DNA of 64,000 nt from Girardinichthys multiradiatus (GCF_021462225.1 NC_061813.1:25940442-26004441); one strand, 5' to 3'. Shown: positions 25,081 through 37,574, numbered from the stretch's first letter. The notes: generated by a model not told the origin, from the sequence alone. Numbers and translations: made by a program.

Positions 25081-25138
25081 GCAGGAGCTGTAGTTGCAAA
25101 TGCGATCAGCCAGTGTTTATCTCCAGACAGCAGATCAG
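25081..25138 (+). CDS. Possible short internal exon
   Basis: A pyrimidine run (TTTTTGTTTTTCTTTTTAAG) is followed by 58 bases and a strong donor CAG/GTAAGG. One frame reads AGAVVANAISQCLSPDSRS; a second frame is also open. The splice sites are better than average for this region, but the segment is too short to identify and no partner exon in matching phase was found. Confidence 0.22.
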
Positions 25139-25449
25139 GTAAGGGGCGGTGATAACCTTGTCACAATATCTAAATTATTTAGCTTTACAGCTCTCTGCAG
25201 CCAGGACTTTCTGGCCAGCCTCTCAAAGCCAAAACAGCATTGTAGGAAAAATACTTAAAAGCTCAATGACTAAAAGAAAACTCATTGTGTTAAAAAAAAA
25301 GTGCATTATCAGAATATAAAAAAAGTGTGACTAAAAATGCTTCTTGAAAAAAATAGCTGCATTTTTGAATTTAGCATCTGTATTTTATTTTTTAGCTGGG
25401 AGCTGTATTTCTGATTGTCATTACATGTTTTAAAGTAAGTGCGAAAATG

Positions 25450-25485
25450 AGTGCTTGTATGCTTTTTACAAAGCATACAAGCACT
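25450..25485. repeat. Perfect hairpin, 16-bp arms, 4-nt loop
   Basis: AGTGCTTGTATGCTTT (25450-25465), loop TTAC, then the exact reverse complement (25470-25485). It lies in otherwise unique sequence with no target-site duplication or longer terminal repeats around it. Confidence 0.95.
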
Positions 25486-27649
25486 GGGGTTTCAAGTATC
25501 CTAGGTCTATGCAAAATATAAACTAATTGTAGCAACTGACATAAACTACAGAAGTGAGCTTTAACACCCTGTGCTGATTTTGGAAAAGTTAACTTCCAAA
25601 AACAAATATCATACCATTTGTAAGAAATCCATGGAGGCTCAAAATTGTAAGGTAAAATGCTAAATACCTGTGTCTTTTTATCTGTGATCTCTTACTCTCC
25701 TTATGTGTGTCTGTGAAAATACAATAAACAGATGTAATAGTTGACATTATACTGAAAGTAATAGCAATATGTTAAATGACAGCAGCAGCAGGTCATAATT
25801 GTTTTTTTAAAACTATGAAACCATGGTATAACTTAAGAAACTCATAGTGGCCCATGCTTATAACAAAGCAAGACAGATGTGGGGGGAAAAAACTAGAGAA
25901 ATCAATTTCTCCATTGTGGTTGTTTTCTTTTTTAAGAGTGTTAGTGGTCATAAGTGAGGACAACCGTCATGTTACCGCTTCTGGAAACCTTTTTATGTGG
26001 AAAATCAATTGAAAAAGGTCTCCCCTAGAACTTGCTTTATATGTGGATAAGAGGTGTAAGTGCAGTCAAGAATGTCAGTTTTACATATAATAAATGTCTA
26101 CTTTTTGTTCATGTTTACATACAAGCCAGCATGAGCAGTGCAGCACAGCTAGGCTTTACAGGAAGTTGGAATGGTTGTTTTTAAAATTATTATGAGCCAT
26201 TGTTCGTAAAGCTATAGGATCGTTTATTGTTCTTATTTTACTTAGGGTCCTTTAGTTAGACAGTTTAATGTACAATTAAGTTGACCTATAGATGACTTTG
26301 GGGCGGGAAAAGTGGGACGAATTCTGAATGTAAAAGCAGGGCACAAAATGCAGCCAAAACTGCCACTGCTGAAAATAAGACACTAAACAAAGATTTATAG
26401 TTTAAACCTGTTGTAAATCTTTAAAATCAGTGCCTTATGGGTTTTTCTTAAATTCTGTAATTATAGTCTCCTGTGTGTTAAACTTTGTATTCAGCTTCTT
26501 TCTTTAGGTTAAAATGTTCAAATGTCTGCTAATGGGATTGACTATGCAAATACTGGGCTTTTTTTAATAACTGAAAGATAAAAAAAACTAAATCTCACAG
26601 TGCCTCAAGCCATTTTTCTTTACAATTACCTCCTTGGAGAGCATTCAAACCAAATCTAATCATCAAAACCCTCCTAAAAAATTTTATCTTTGTGACCTGA
26701 GTCAAAGAGGCATTTTGTCTCCTCGTTTCAGAGGTACTTAACGTTGTGTTAAAATCACCGAGCTGGCAGGCATGTGGCTAGTGGCAGTGCACTGCGGTGA
26801 ATGAGTTAAATCAGCCCCTGGTGAACTCGACCCTGTGTCGTCACAAGGGGGAAGAGGCCGAAGACGCACGCAATGAGAGTAATCCAGCAGCGAGCTGCTG
26901 TAGCAGCGCTGATTCTTACTGGTCCCATGAAGGCTGGACTAACTCCCATCTGCAGCCAAGGAGAATAAAGGACAGGCATATATCAGAGAGGGGAAGATGG
27001 GGCTTGAATGGATGAGGATTTATCCTGTAGAGATGTTCCAATTGCAGCCTCCAACAAGCTGCTTTACTGTCATCAATTCCACCAATGGTGATGCCATTGA
27101 CTGTGGAGGTGATGGTTCTGTGTACTGTCTACTGTCAGAAAGATTGGTTACTGTAATTCTATCTGTGGTCAGCTCCCACTTTAAACCACACTACATAATA
27201 CTTAGGGTGAAACATACTCTTTTTGATCCACCGATTTTTATGTTGCTACACTGTCTTTACGTGTTTGTGCTAACCTAAATGAATTTTCATTTTAACGTTT
27301 AATATTATTATTATTTTGTTATTATTATAAAATAGTCCTATTTATACCTACAGTACAGATACATTCATAATTACAGAAGTTATTTTGTACCATGAACTAA
27401 TATAATTTTCATTTAAACCATTTACAGATTTGCTTGTCTCAAATGTTGACATCCCATTTTACCAGATTTGATTTAATCATTTAATTACTCTGCTGATGTA
27501 AGCATAAGTTATTTTTATGATCCCTGAATGAAGAATTTTATTTTGAAGTGACAGAGTCAGCTAATAAAGATTGCTTATAAGGCTGGCCAACAACACAAAA
27601 ACAACTAAGAAGCATTATTTGTGTGGCAGTATTTGGGGTACTTGGTTGA

Positions 27650-27980
27650 AAAAAATGAATATGGTGTAAGTATTGTGACAATACTGATGCAAGGTAAGCA
27701 TCTGCTTCAGAGCTTTCTATCAGCATTAAAGTGAATGGAGACAGAAAAGATACAAATAATTTTTAAGCACTGTGAGGTTAATGCATCTGACTATTAGCCG
27801 TTAGCAGTGCTAAAATAAGGATCTACTTCAGAGCTTCTTATTAGCTGTAACGTAAATGATGTCACAAGATATAAATGATTTCTAACCTCTGTGAGAGTAA
27901 AGTGACTGGCAAATTCTTTATGGCTAATGCCACTAAAGTTAGCATCTGTTTCAGAGCGTCCTATCAGCCACCAGTCCGTT
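27650..27980 (+). repeat. Degenerate tandem repeat, period about 122 bp
   Basis: The motif GCATCTGCTTCAGAGC at 27698 recurs as GGATCTACTTCAGAGC at 27819 and GCATCTGTTTCAGAGC at 27942. Each is followed by a CTATCAGC- or TTATTAGC-like segment. The first two units continue to share AAAGATACAAAT / AAGATATAAATG and CTGTGAG. About 2.5 units remain, well diverged. Confidence 0.65.
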
Positions 27981-27999
27981 ACATGTCAGCAGACACAAA

Positions 28000-28195
28000 C
28001 ACAAGACAGACAACCATGCACTGACACACACTCATATCTAAGAGAAATTTAGAGTAACCAATTGTCAAGCTTTTGAAAAGTGGGAGGAAGTCGGAGTACC
28101 CGGAGAAAACCCACAAACGCACGGGGAGAACATGCAAACTCCATGCAGAAAAACCCCAGGCTGGAATTGGAAACCCATTGTTAGTCTAGTTGTGA
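28000..28195 (+). repeat. Dispersed repeat fragment
   Basis: The segment GTGGGAGGAAGTCGGAGTAC, CCGGAGAAAACCCAC, ACGGGGAGAACATGCAAACT and CCATGCAGAAAAACCCCAGG is a core found in many fish and amphibian interspersed repeats. The family's autonomous partner is not identified here. Confidence 0.5.
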
Positions 28196-28253
28196 GCTGA
28201 TGATTGCACACTTTATAAAGCTCTGGGTTCTCGCTGCATGTGAGCCTATTACC

Positions 28254-28826
28254 CCTTTTCCACCTACAGGGTTCGGAGCCCATTCTGGTTCCCGAATGTG
28301 ATTTTGGATGGGTAACGTGTGTTTTCACCAACGAACTGAGGTTCAACTCGGTTCAACTCGGGCACTGCAGAATACTAGCTTTCTCTCCGAACTGCAACGT
28401 CACTTGAAGCTGGAAACATTATAAGCAACAAGTATGGTGCCGAAGATAAAGAAAGTACCAAATACACATATATACATATATTATTTAATGTTTGCAAAAA
28501 CACACTAAACATGCATTGTATAACTACTCGATTCAATGACACAGATGCTGAAAATATGCAAATAAAAATATTGTAGATACCATTGTTCTTGCACACCATC
28601 TCCTTTTATTATTCCCCGTAGTTTATGGATGCTGTCTTTTTGCATTAAAAGGAACATTGCACGCAAGTCACCAAGCTCTGCTGTCTCGCTACTGCGCAGT
28701 GTAGCAATCACTGTCAATGACTCATGCTTGGTTCCCAAAACTGGTCGGTGCTCAGCAAAACACCAATGTTCCAAAACATATGAACCAAACCGGTTCAAGA
28801 ATGAGAGCTCCTTTGGTGGAAAAATG
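28254..28826. mobile_element. Putative MITE with imperfect terminal inverted repeats
   Basis: The left end CCTTTTCCACC and right end GGTGGAAAAATG are imperfect inverted repeats. Inside them, GGTTCGGAGCCCATTCTGGT on the left matches the reverse complement of the region around CCGGTTCAAGAATGAGAGC on the right. There is no coding frame of note. Recognised as a type of short DNA element common in teleosts; superfamily and target duplication not established. Confidence 0.45.
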
Positions 28827-31640
28827 CTATATTTTTCCTGGTGTCTTAGTGTACATCTTAGTTGAAAGTAATAATTACTTTAATGCATCAAACCTGGGCT
28901 GGGATGTTCTACGCTGATTACATAAAACAAATCTTATGAAACCTTGATTTTATTTGTGGAATTTTAGTTTTGAAAAATATTGTGAAATTCTAATCTTGTG
29001 TCATTCGGATTAATTACACTTCTACTTGCTATGTGATGAGTTTTCTGTTAATGCATATTGTACAGCCATATTCAATGAATTAGATTACCCTTTTGAAAAA
29101 TATAAACTTTAAGCAGGTATTTAACATATTTTCCATTAAGAACCAACTTCTGTATTAAAAGTTATTTTTCTATTGGTCTGATGTCATATTCTAATCCTAA
29201 ATGTTGTGTTTTCATTAGCTGTTAGAGAATCATCATAATTAACAGAAGTAAAGCCTGTGTGTGAAACATCAGCATGTTTGTAATTAATCTGACCTTCAGC
29301 TCAACTTTGCATTGATACATCATAACTAGACTACTAAAAGAAGCATTACATTTAATGCATTGTTATTTAAAACTATTTGATGGAGGTTTTCTTTTTTCTT
29401 TTAGTCTTATTTTACTGTTTGTTTTGAATAGATGTCTTTGTATCAGTAGCTTTAAAGGTTAAATTCTTATAGCCTAACCAGGGATTAGGCCTGTGAATTA
29501 ACCTCTGGCTAGAGGGTTTATAGACAGGACAGCACTATCTTTTAAATGTAACAATGTCTGCAAAGCTCTGATTAAAGCGATTAAAGCAATTTTAGGCATC
29601 CTATAACTTTCTTTCAAATTATAACTTTAGCAACTAACAGTTCCTAAAGATAACAAAGAATGTACTGCTTAACTTGTTAGGTCTCTAAAATTGAGATAAT
29701 ACTATTTAAAGAAGCATTTGCATTTAAGTATAGCAATACACCAATTTAAAAAAGATTGAGGAATGAGGAAAAACATTTCTTAACATCTTAGTTAAGAACT
29801 TGCTATTAAGAAAGTGCACCTGATCATCTTTTTACATTACAAAGATAAACCTCAGGGTTGTTCAGATGAAAAACAAAAATGACTAATGATTACTAAAATA
29901 TATTGCTTATCTATATAAATTTATATTTTTCAAGTAATACTTTCTCATTATGCGCAAATATTGGGGCTAAAAAGTTGATTGACATGTTTTATTTCTTGTA
30001 ACTGATAGCTCAAAGTACATAAGCTGTCTAATCAAAATAGTTGTTTACAAATAATTTCTCTCCACACAGTCCATGCTGTGTTAGCTAATTCTTTTGAACT
30101 TATGATTTCTTCAAGTTGCCTGCCTTAAGCTAATAGGAGACAAGTGCCAGTCAAACTGGAAACCATGTTGTTGTCCTGATTTAAAATAGAAGCTTCAGCA
30201 CTCTGTCTGGGGCGTGACAGGGGCTGGACGTGTGATTGCTCCAAGAAGCAGCCACCACCTGCTTTTCTGGTTCATGCTGTTTTTGGTGCCCTTTTTTACA
30301 GCGCATGCAGAGTCTTAAAGAGTTTAGCTATGCCTTTGATGTCGTCTTTGATTTTTTTTTTTTTAAATATGCAAGAGATCAATAAAGAGCACAGACTTCA
30401 AAGATCTGGCACCCCTTCACCATGGGCTGGTCACTATTTCTGAAGTGTTTCCAATCACATAGAGAAACTAGACAAACCGGGACCGGGTGGAAGCTGACTT
30501 CATGATCAATAAAATGTAGGACAATCTGTGCAGAAACTTGGCTGCATTTTTAGACAAAGCAACATATTTCTGCATCTTGGGGTTTGTTTGATGTGAATGA
30601 GCTGTTTCTCAGCACAGTAAAACAAATTAGTGAGAGAAATCACCAAGTTGGATCATGCATCGATTCCGTACGCTTTACAGCTTTTAAATTATTTTAAAGG
30701 CCAATATGAGTGCTCATAATTCCAGTCTTAAGCCACACACACACAACCACACACTTCAAAGTGCTGAGATTAATGCATAATAATCTCCAAGAGCCACAGC
30801 GATTTAATAACTCATTCAGATGTCGCTAATATGTCACTCAAGTCTCAAATACTAAACATTTGATAATGCTTTTTTCCTCCTCGTTTTTCTCCTTCAAATC
30901 TAACCTAAGTGGCAGCAAAGTTCAAAGAAGCAGACTGTAATGCATGTTATGGAAATAAACCCAGGGCTGATTAGCCTTTAAATCTCTGACTGCCCCAACC
31001 CCCTCAAAAAATGGCTGTCACGATAAAATGACTATCCTTTACTTCCATTCTTCTCTCTTAATCCTCCTCAATTTATTAGAGGGGGGAGTGCCTCAGCACA
31101 ACAATGCCAAAACTCATTTCCATGGGAGCCCACACGGCATGATGTCCGCAAAGCAAGAGACAACTGATTTCCTATGCAAAAGGTCCTTTTGAAAGAAACA
31201 GGGGGGGAAAGAGACAACTGATTCCTTTATTGCCAATGAATGCAGTGTTTTGTTTAGGAGGGCTAAAGGTAGTGGAGTCAGCATGACTTCTACTCACACA
31301 CTTTAATGCAGCTGATGCAGGTGCATCGCTAATTGCAGGTGTGCTATAGTGGCCAGCGTACACCTCTGTATATCTTCATCACAAACAAAGAAACATACAC
31401 TCAGCCAATCGTCTTTCTGAAAAATCATACACCAGATACAATGAGAGAAAGTAAGTCAGCACCTTATTTCCATTTTGGCATTCCAATCCTGGTGCAGTTC
31501 TGGCAGAACCTGCAGATTCCTATTCAGTAATGTTTATAGTGTAAAAGCTAATCACGGGAAAATAAGCTCAAGAACAGTTTCTATCAATGTTAATAACTGT
31601 TAAATATTAATTCATACTCATTTTTGCACTGTTCAGTACA
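28827..31640. other. Unique noncoding DNA
   Basis: 28850-30110 is AT-rich with nothing recognised. 30180-31300 is repeat-free, with several homeodomain-like TAAT cores (for example ATTAATGCATAATAATC near 30770), and could be regulatory. That is inference; no alignment was possible. Confidence 0.3.
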
Positions 31641-32070
31641 TCATCTGACAAAGTAAAAAGTGTGGCACAAATCCACCAAGACATGGCCATCAATCTAAAC
31701 TGATGGGCTAGGCCAATTGACCATTCATCAGGGAAGTCCAGAGGAGCTACAGAGTTGCACAACCCCCCAAACCACCCTTGCCCACATTAAGAAAGCAATA
31801 ATTAGTCTTGATTGCAGTTTGCCACAAACCAAGTTAGGGGAATTGCAAACACATGGGAGAAGCTGAAGAAACCTGAAATGTTGGGCCTACCTGCAAAACT
31901 GAGATAACCATATCCACTGTGGATTGTAGTGGTGGCAGGATCATGTTGTAATAATGCATTTCCTCATCAAGAACAGAGAAGATGGACAGAGGTAAAGGGA
32001 AGATGAATGGAGCTAAGTACAGGGCCATTCTAGAAAAAAAAAAACTGTTACTGGCTGCAAACGCCTTATA

Positions 32071-32295
32071 ACAAAGGTGTCAAACTCCAGTCCTCGAGGG
32101 CTGCTAACCTGCAACTTTTAGACGTTCCTCTGCTTCAACACACCTGAATCAAATAATTAGGTCATTAGCAGGACTCTGGAGAACTTGACTGCATACTGAG
32201 GAGGAAATGCAGCCATTTGTTTGAGGTGTGTTGGACCAGGGACACATTTAAAAGTTGCAGGACACTGGCCCTCGAGGACTAGAGTTTGACAACAT
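32071..32295. mobile_element. hAT-type MITE, 225 bp, 8-bp target duplication
   Basis: Terminal inverted repeats start ACAAAGGTGTCAAACTCCAG on the left and end CTAGAGTTTGACAACAT on the right, with CCTCGAGG inside both. Exact 8-bp copies of GCCTTATA flank it (32063-32070 and 32296-32303), the length expected for hAT transposition. It has no coding capacity. Confidence 0.85.
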
Positions 32296-32733
32296 GCCTT
32301 ATAAGGTAGAGGTTTACCGTCCAGCAGATACAGCCAGAGCTACAATGAAATGATTTACACCAAAGCATGTTAGAAAAACCCAGTCAAATACAGACCTCAA
32401 TCCAATTGAGAAACTGTGGCAAGAAATTGTTGTTGACAGCTGCTTTCCATCCAGTCTCATTGATCTTGGGCTATTTTGCAAGGTACAATTTGCAAAGAAC
32501 AATTGGCAACAATTTCATACCTCGAAAGACTTGAAGTTGTAACTAGAGTAAAGACAGTTCTATTACGTTTTGATTCTGGATGGCTGAAAACAATTGTATG
32601 GCACACTCTTTGGATCTTTATTTGTAAAATATTATCAAAATCCATGTATAATTTTACTTAAAAGTCACAATTATGTGCTGCTTTCTGATGGTTTGTCACA
32701 AAAATATTAAAAAATAACCAATCAAGGAGTTTG

Positions 32734-33334
32734 TGTCATGGTTCTGTCACGGTTTACTTGGAATTGGACCCCAGAATGCAGATGAGTAGGCAGCGTGATG
32801 GTAAGTGAAAAAAAAAAAGGTTTAATAACAAAAACTCACACTCAGCAGGAGGCAAGAACAAAACAAATGGGCAGGCAAGACAGGCATGGAGTGATAAAAA
32901 AAAAAACAAGACTTGGTTAGATAACTAGACATGAGAGCTAGACATGAACATGAGAGTGAAAGATGTTTCCGCGAAGACTAACAGAACAGGTGTGAATATA
33001 TGGCGTGAAAACCAGGTGGAGCAAGGAGACAGATTAACTTGAAGCAGGTGAACTGAATAAACTTAATTAACAGAACAAAACGTGACTGGAGCAAAACAGA
33101 CTCTTGAACACAAACTAGAAAAACATGAAGCTAAAGCATAACCAGATCCAAAAACCAAACTTGACAAAACATGAACAAGACGACAAAACTAAAGCATGAC
33201 CAGGAAAATAAACAGAAACATGATTCAAAATCTAAGAAGAATAATAACAAAAGAACGAGTCAAAACCTTAACTGTGAAAAACATAAGAAACCCGAAACCA
33301 AAAACCAAAAACCAAACAACCCTACATCATGACA
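32734..33334 (-). mobile_element. Solo LTR, 601 bp, 5-bp target duplication
   Basis: The ends are TGTCATG...CATGACA, and the 5-bp GTTTG is duplicated on both sides (32729-32733 and 33335-33339). This is the signature of an LTR retrotransposon reduced by LTR-LTR recombination. Read on the minus strand it has a TATA-like CCATATATTC and, later, TTATTAAACC (polyadenylation-type signal) before the final segment GGGGTCCAATTCCAAGTAAA. No internal coding region remains. Confidence 0.75.
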
Positions 33335-33400
33335 GTTTGGTTGCAATGTAACAATATGTAAACCAAAATAAAAGGGTCTAAACACCTTTGCAAAACACTA

Positions 33401-34309
33401 AATCTGGAAATAATAAATCTTTTTCCAGAAAGCTTTTATTCCATTATATCTCTTAAACAAGATTTTAACCACTCAGTTTTCAGTTTTACTCTCTTCAACC
33501 TTTAATTGATTTCACTAGGCCATCTTTCCCCTTTCCCTTAAACCCATTCTCCTTGTTTAATTATGCTCTTAAGAAAATGTGATGTGAGAAATACCAGAAA
33601 AATAAGAGCAAGAGAGGGGGAAAAATAAACTTCTTAAATAGAACCTCTCTTTTTCCAAATCCCAAATGAGAGGAAATTACTCATCAAGTGATTATGAAAC
33701 TGTTGGCATTATAGAAATCAGAGTGAAAGAATAGAGTCAGGAGGAAAGAGGGGAGGGGACTGGCAATTTGTTCTCAATGGACAGCGGATGAAGAGGTGGC
33801 AAGTTAAAATCTCCAATCTGAAGGGTCTCCTTGTAAAGCTAATTCCAGTTAATGGCAAAGAGCAAACCTCCATTACCCCACTGTATCTGACATCCTGACT
33901 TCCAGGTAATCAGACTGACATTAATGCAGGCTCCAAAAGAGACACCTCGTCATCAGGAATTTTCCTCATTGGCACCGAAAATGCCAGGCTGCACACCTCT
34001 GACTGCGTGGCCCCCACATCTATTAACCTTATTGATTTGGAGCCCCGCTGAGCCCCTCCAGAGCTCCCGCCCCCCTGCTGCTGGACTGAAGTGGATCAAT
34101 CCTGTGCCGGGGGCCACAACTCGATAACAACCCAGTGCTCAGACTACTGTTTACAACCTGAAATGAATACAGAGGTTCTTCTTTGTATATTCTCAACTCA
34201 TCCCAAGTATTTATCTGAAGGATATATGAATTGTATGAGGGAAAATTATGTATTTTTGTAATAATTTAGAGACACAAACTTCAATGATTTTTTAAATTTT
34301 TTTTTAACA
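33401..34309. other. Unique noncoding DNA
   Basis: 33730-34140 is a GC-balanced, repeat-free block between two Tc1 remnants. The single 67-codon frame at 33924-34127 has no splice or domain support. Confidence 0.3.
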
Positions 34310-35790
34310 AATTAAAAATCTGAAAAGTGTGGCATGCATTGGTTTTTGGTCCCCTTTGCTCTAATATCCCTGATTAAGATCCAGAGCAAATAATTTCCCT
34401 CAAAATCATTACAATTAAGGATCATCATCTGCCTGTGTGTAACTTAATGTCTGTGTAAACCAGATGTTCTATGGAGACATCAAACATACCTTACAGAACT
34501 ATAGTGAACAAACTGCATTATACAGACCAATTGACACCGAGGTCATGCACTCCACAAATCTGGCCTGTGTGGAAAAGTGGTAATAAGAAAGCTGTAAGAA
34601 GTCCTCTTTTAAGCTTGCCATATGCTAGCCATACAGCAAATGTGGAAGAATGTACTCTGGTGCTCAGAGACCAAAACTAACCTTTTTAGCCAACATGCAA
34701 AACATTGTGTGATGGAAAGCTGAACATTAAACATGGTGGTGGCAGCATCATGGTGTGGGGATGCTTTATTTCAGCAGACGGGAAAGCGGATCAGGGGTCA
34801 ATGGATGGAGTGATGAATGGAGCTAAAGACCAGGCCATTCTGGAAGAAAGCCTTTTTGCGCTGGGGTCTGAAACGCCAATCATCGGGGGCCAGTGTCTTT
34901 TATCTTTTAAATATGCATCAGTACAACTGAATTTAATAATTAGGTTATTGGCAGAACTCAGTAAAACCTGATGTCATGCTGAAGATGTATTTCAGCCATT
35001 TGGGTTCAGGTCTGTTAAGCCAGGGACAGAATTTAATGGTTGCAGGACTCCTTGAAGAATGTTCCTTTGGTTTGCATACCCTCAAGTTAAGTGCTTCATA
35101 TTCACATCAGTTCCCATTTTAAAAAGTTTATGGTGCTATAGATTAAATATCCCAGTGTTCACCAACTGGTAGCAGAAGAGGATTCAGTAGAGAAATTGAA
35201 TTGTTACTACAGCTAACCACATAGTTTCTTCTTGTAAGCATTACTTTTTAGCCTTTTATGATGTTCATAAATTTTGTAATTCTTATTTACCCTGTTTTAT
35301 GTTTAACCATGCATATGCTTGTAAATATGTCCTATCAGACCCTACCTTGTTGCTCTTCCCGTTTGGTGAGTACCACTCTTACTCCTAGCCCAGACCTAAA
35401 TCCAAATGAAAATCTGTGGTATGACTTTAAAATGGCTGTTCACAGGCATTTTACATCCAATCTGACTGAGCTTGAGTTATTTTACAAAGACGAACGGGAA
35501 ATTATTTGAGCCTGTATATGTTCAAAACGGGTAGAGATATACTCCAGACTTTCAGCTATAGTTTCATTAAAAGAAGGCTATACAAAGTAATATGCGCTGA
35601 ATAGAAATGTTAGTCATAATTTTCATATTTTCATTTAAACAAACCTTGTAGAAATTCCTTTTACTTCAAATTATTGTATTTGTTAAAACAAAATAAAAAA
35701 CTGAAGTCTGTGGGTTTAACTTGTCAGAATTGTTAAAAAGTTTAAGGTGTATAAATACTTTTCGCAAGGCACCGTAGTCAAAACAGCAAG
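34310..35790 (+). mobile_element. Tc1-A remnant with nested hAT MITE
   Basis: A Tc1 5' part (GAAAAGTGTGGCATGCATTG near 34322) is followed by a transposase segment KHGGGSIMVWGCF near 34731 and GVMNGAKDQAILEESLF, then by a decayed MITE (34878-35085). After unrelated sequence, SPDLNPNENLWYDFK near 35385-35430 contains the position of the catalytic Glu, followed by FTSNLTELELFYKDE. The 3' terminal repeat ends near AAATACTTTTCGCAAGGCAC (35754-35773). The reading frame is destroyed. Confidence 0.7.
34878..35085. mobile_element. Decayed hAT MITE, same family as 32071-32295
   Basis: TAATAATTAGGTTATTGGCA, TTTCAGCCATTTGGGTTCAG and GGTTGCAGGACTCC align in the same order and orientation with the MITE at 32071-32295. 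The ends are too decayed to show the target duplication. It interrupts the Tc1-A transposase at nearly the same point as in the other copy (just after AAACGCC in both). Confidence 0.55.
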
Positions 35791-37574
35791 GTTCAATTAT
35801 TTTATTTGAAAGCTATTAATTTTATTGTCAAGGTCCCCTTGAAAGTAAATATTCCACATAAAACACTTGAGACAATCAGCGTACTCTGCCCCACAATCGT
35901 ACCCTGAAAGTTTAATGCAAATTACACGCAACAAACGACTTAATATTTTACTTAGCACCTTCGAAACAACAGCTAGAGATGCTGATCACTCATTGGCATA
36001 ATATACAGCGAACATTTATTATGCTACTTCTGCTTCTACTTCTGCTTCTACAAACAACATTTGTACAGATCTGTGCATCCATAATCAACCAGCAGCATAG
36101 TGAGAATCTGCATGTCTCTGTTTAGTTTTCAGGGATTCACATGTGATAAACCCAAACTCGGCTCTAAAATGAGCCAAAGTCCTTTTTTTTTAAGTGGAAC
36201 TTCAAGGGGAAAAAAGGCATCTGTAAAAACAATCCAGTGTATCTTTAAACTTTGAGCACATTCTTGCTGACCAGCTGAAACAACTCCTGCAGCAATAACA
36301 CGAAGATACAACTGATATCCATTGTAGCGCCAAAGGACTATTTAAAATGACTTTACAGCCAACATAAAGACTGATGATGTTTAATTTTCTCTGCAGCGCT
36401 TCATCTTCTGCCACCATCCATGCAGCTCTGGCAGACAGTGCAGCGTGACAGACAAGGCAGCAGCTTTCACACATTCTCCGCAAATGTAAATAGCTGCTAA
36501 TGCTGTGGCATTTACCATGCCGGAGAGGAGAGCAATGTGTGGAAAGTGGTGCCACTGAAAGACTTGGTAAGCCACCATGAGCTCCGCGTGATGGAGGCAT
36601 GAACATCAGTGTCGAGAATGCTTGGTCTCATCTGCAACTCATCATCATCCAGTGGATCCCAGCAGGAGGAAAAATGTACACCCAGGGCAAATCTGTAAAC
36701 ACCAATTTAATCTGCATGGAGAAAGTTGCTGTCATCAGCTGTGACAGCAGAAAGCTTCTGGGGCCACATCAGCGTGCAAAGAGTCACTCTTCTTCCCCCC
36801 AATATCTCTGTCAAACGCTGACATTAAGCCATTACGGATGTCAAAAGCTGCCATTGAGAAGTTCTTTTCCTCTCTGCCAGTCAGATCTGCAGAGTGGATT
36901 TTGCAGGGTCACAGTGGAAAAGATGCAGATGCCCTGTGGTTCCTTCTTTACACTGATTGCTGACAAATTACTTTTGGCCTTTGGAGTTTGAATCAGAACA
37001 TTTAGCTTTAATCACCAAAAAATGATTCATCACTCACAAGAGTTTAATTTGAGTTTTTTTTTTTCATGCCAAAGAAAATGGTCAGATTTTGTTGTAATTA
37101 ATTTAGGGTCATACTTGAGCTTAAGACGATTTTCCTTGGATTGCTGGCTTTAAAACTGACTGCAGCTGTAGTGGCCATGCTTTTTCTTAGCAGGAGCAGA
37201 GCCAGACTAAAGCAAAGTCAACATCACAGACGATGAACATTTAACAATAATGAGAATTACCAGCGGTCCCTCCCACAGTTTTTATACCCTAACATCCTGA
37301 TTTCATGGGTGACACTTAGGGACCCCCCAGGCTCTCTAATGTGTGCTTGGGGATCCATGTGGTAGTCATAGCCAAGGCGTTTATTTTCACCCAGACAGAA
37401 GTGTAGTAGATCAGAGGACGTTACAGTGCTGTTTAAAATACCCCCCCCCCCAATCCCACTTCGATGCTTTGGGACCTGGATCACTTGCCATAGTTGGGAC
37501 CGTGAATTTTGCTAAAAGAAAAAAATTCAGCCATGAATTTGTGATCTTAGGCCCGAGTGCACGGGTGATGTAGA
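35791..37574. other. Unique noncoding DNA
   Basis: No mobile element recognised. 36370-36990 is GC-balanced with overlapping frames on both strands (36202-36606 minus, 36599-36991 plus) lacking splice or domain support. An 11-base C run lies at 37441. Confidence 0.3.

Larger units (their letters stand above)
22341..27640. other. Mostly unique AT-rich noncoding DNA
   Basis: No transposon recognised over 5 kb. It contains one short exon candidate (25081-25138) and one perfect hairpin (25450-25485). 26730-27130 is a more complex, GC-balanced block (overlapping frames at 26797-27278) that could be regulatory, but nothing in the sequence proves it. Confidence 0.3.
31650..33400 (+). mobile_element. 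Tc1-A remnant carrying two nested insertions
   Basis: Decayed transposase pieces appear in order: GTNPPRHG-like region near 31668; a YGGGRIM-like form of the HGGGSIMVWGCF motif in the order of bases near 31920; CAGCCAGAGCTACAATGAAA at 32327; TDLNPIEKLWQEI near 32395-32430; and a 3' end reading GGGTCTAAACACCTTTGCAA. It is split by a hAT MITE (32071-32295) and a solo LTR (32734-33334). The 5' third is missing. Many stops and frameshifts mean no function. Confidence 0.7.

Noticed and set aside
31333..31451. Exon starting MQVCYSGQRTPLYIF before a GTAAGT donor
   Set aside because: The acceptor side lacks a pyrimidine tract and the frame overlaps a minus-strand frame of similar quality.
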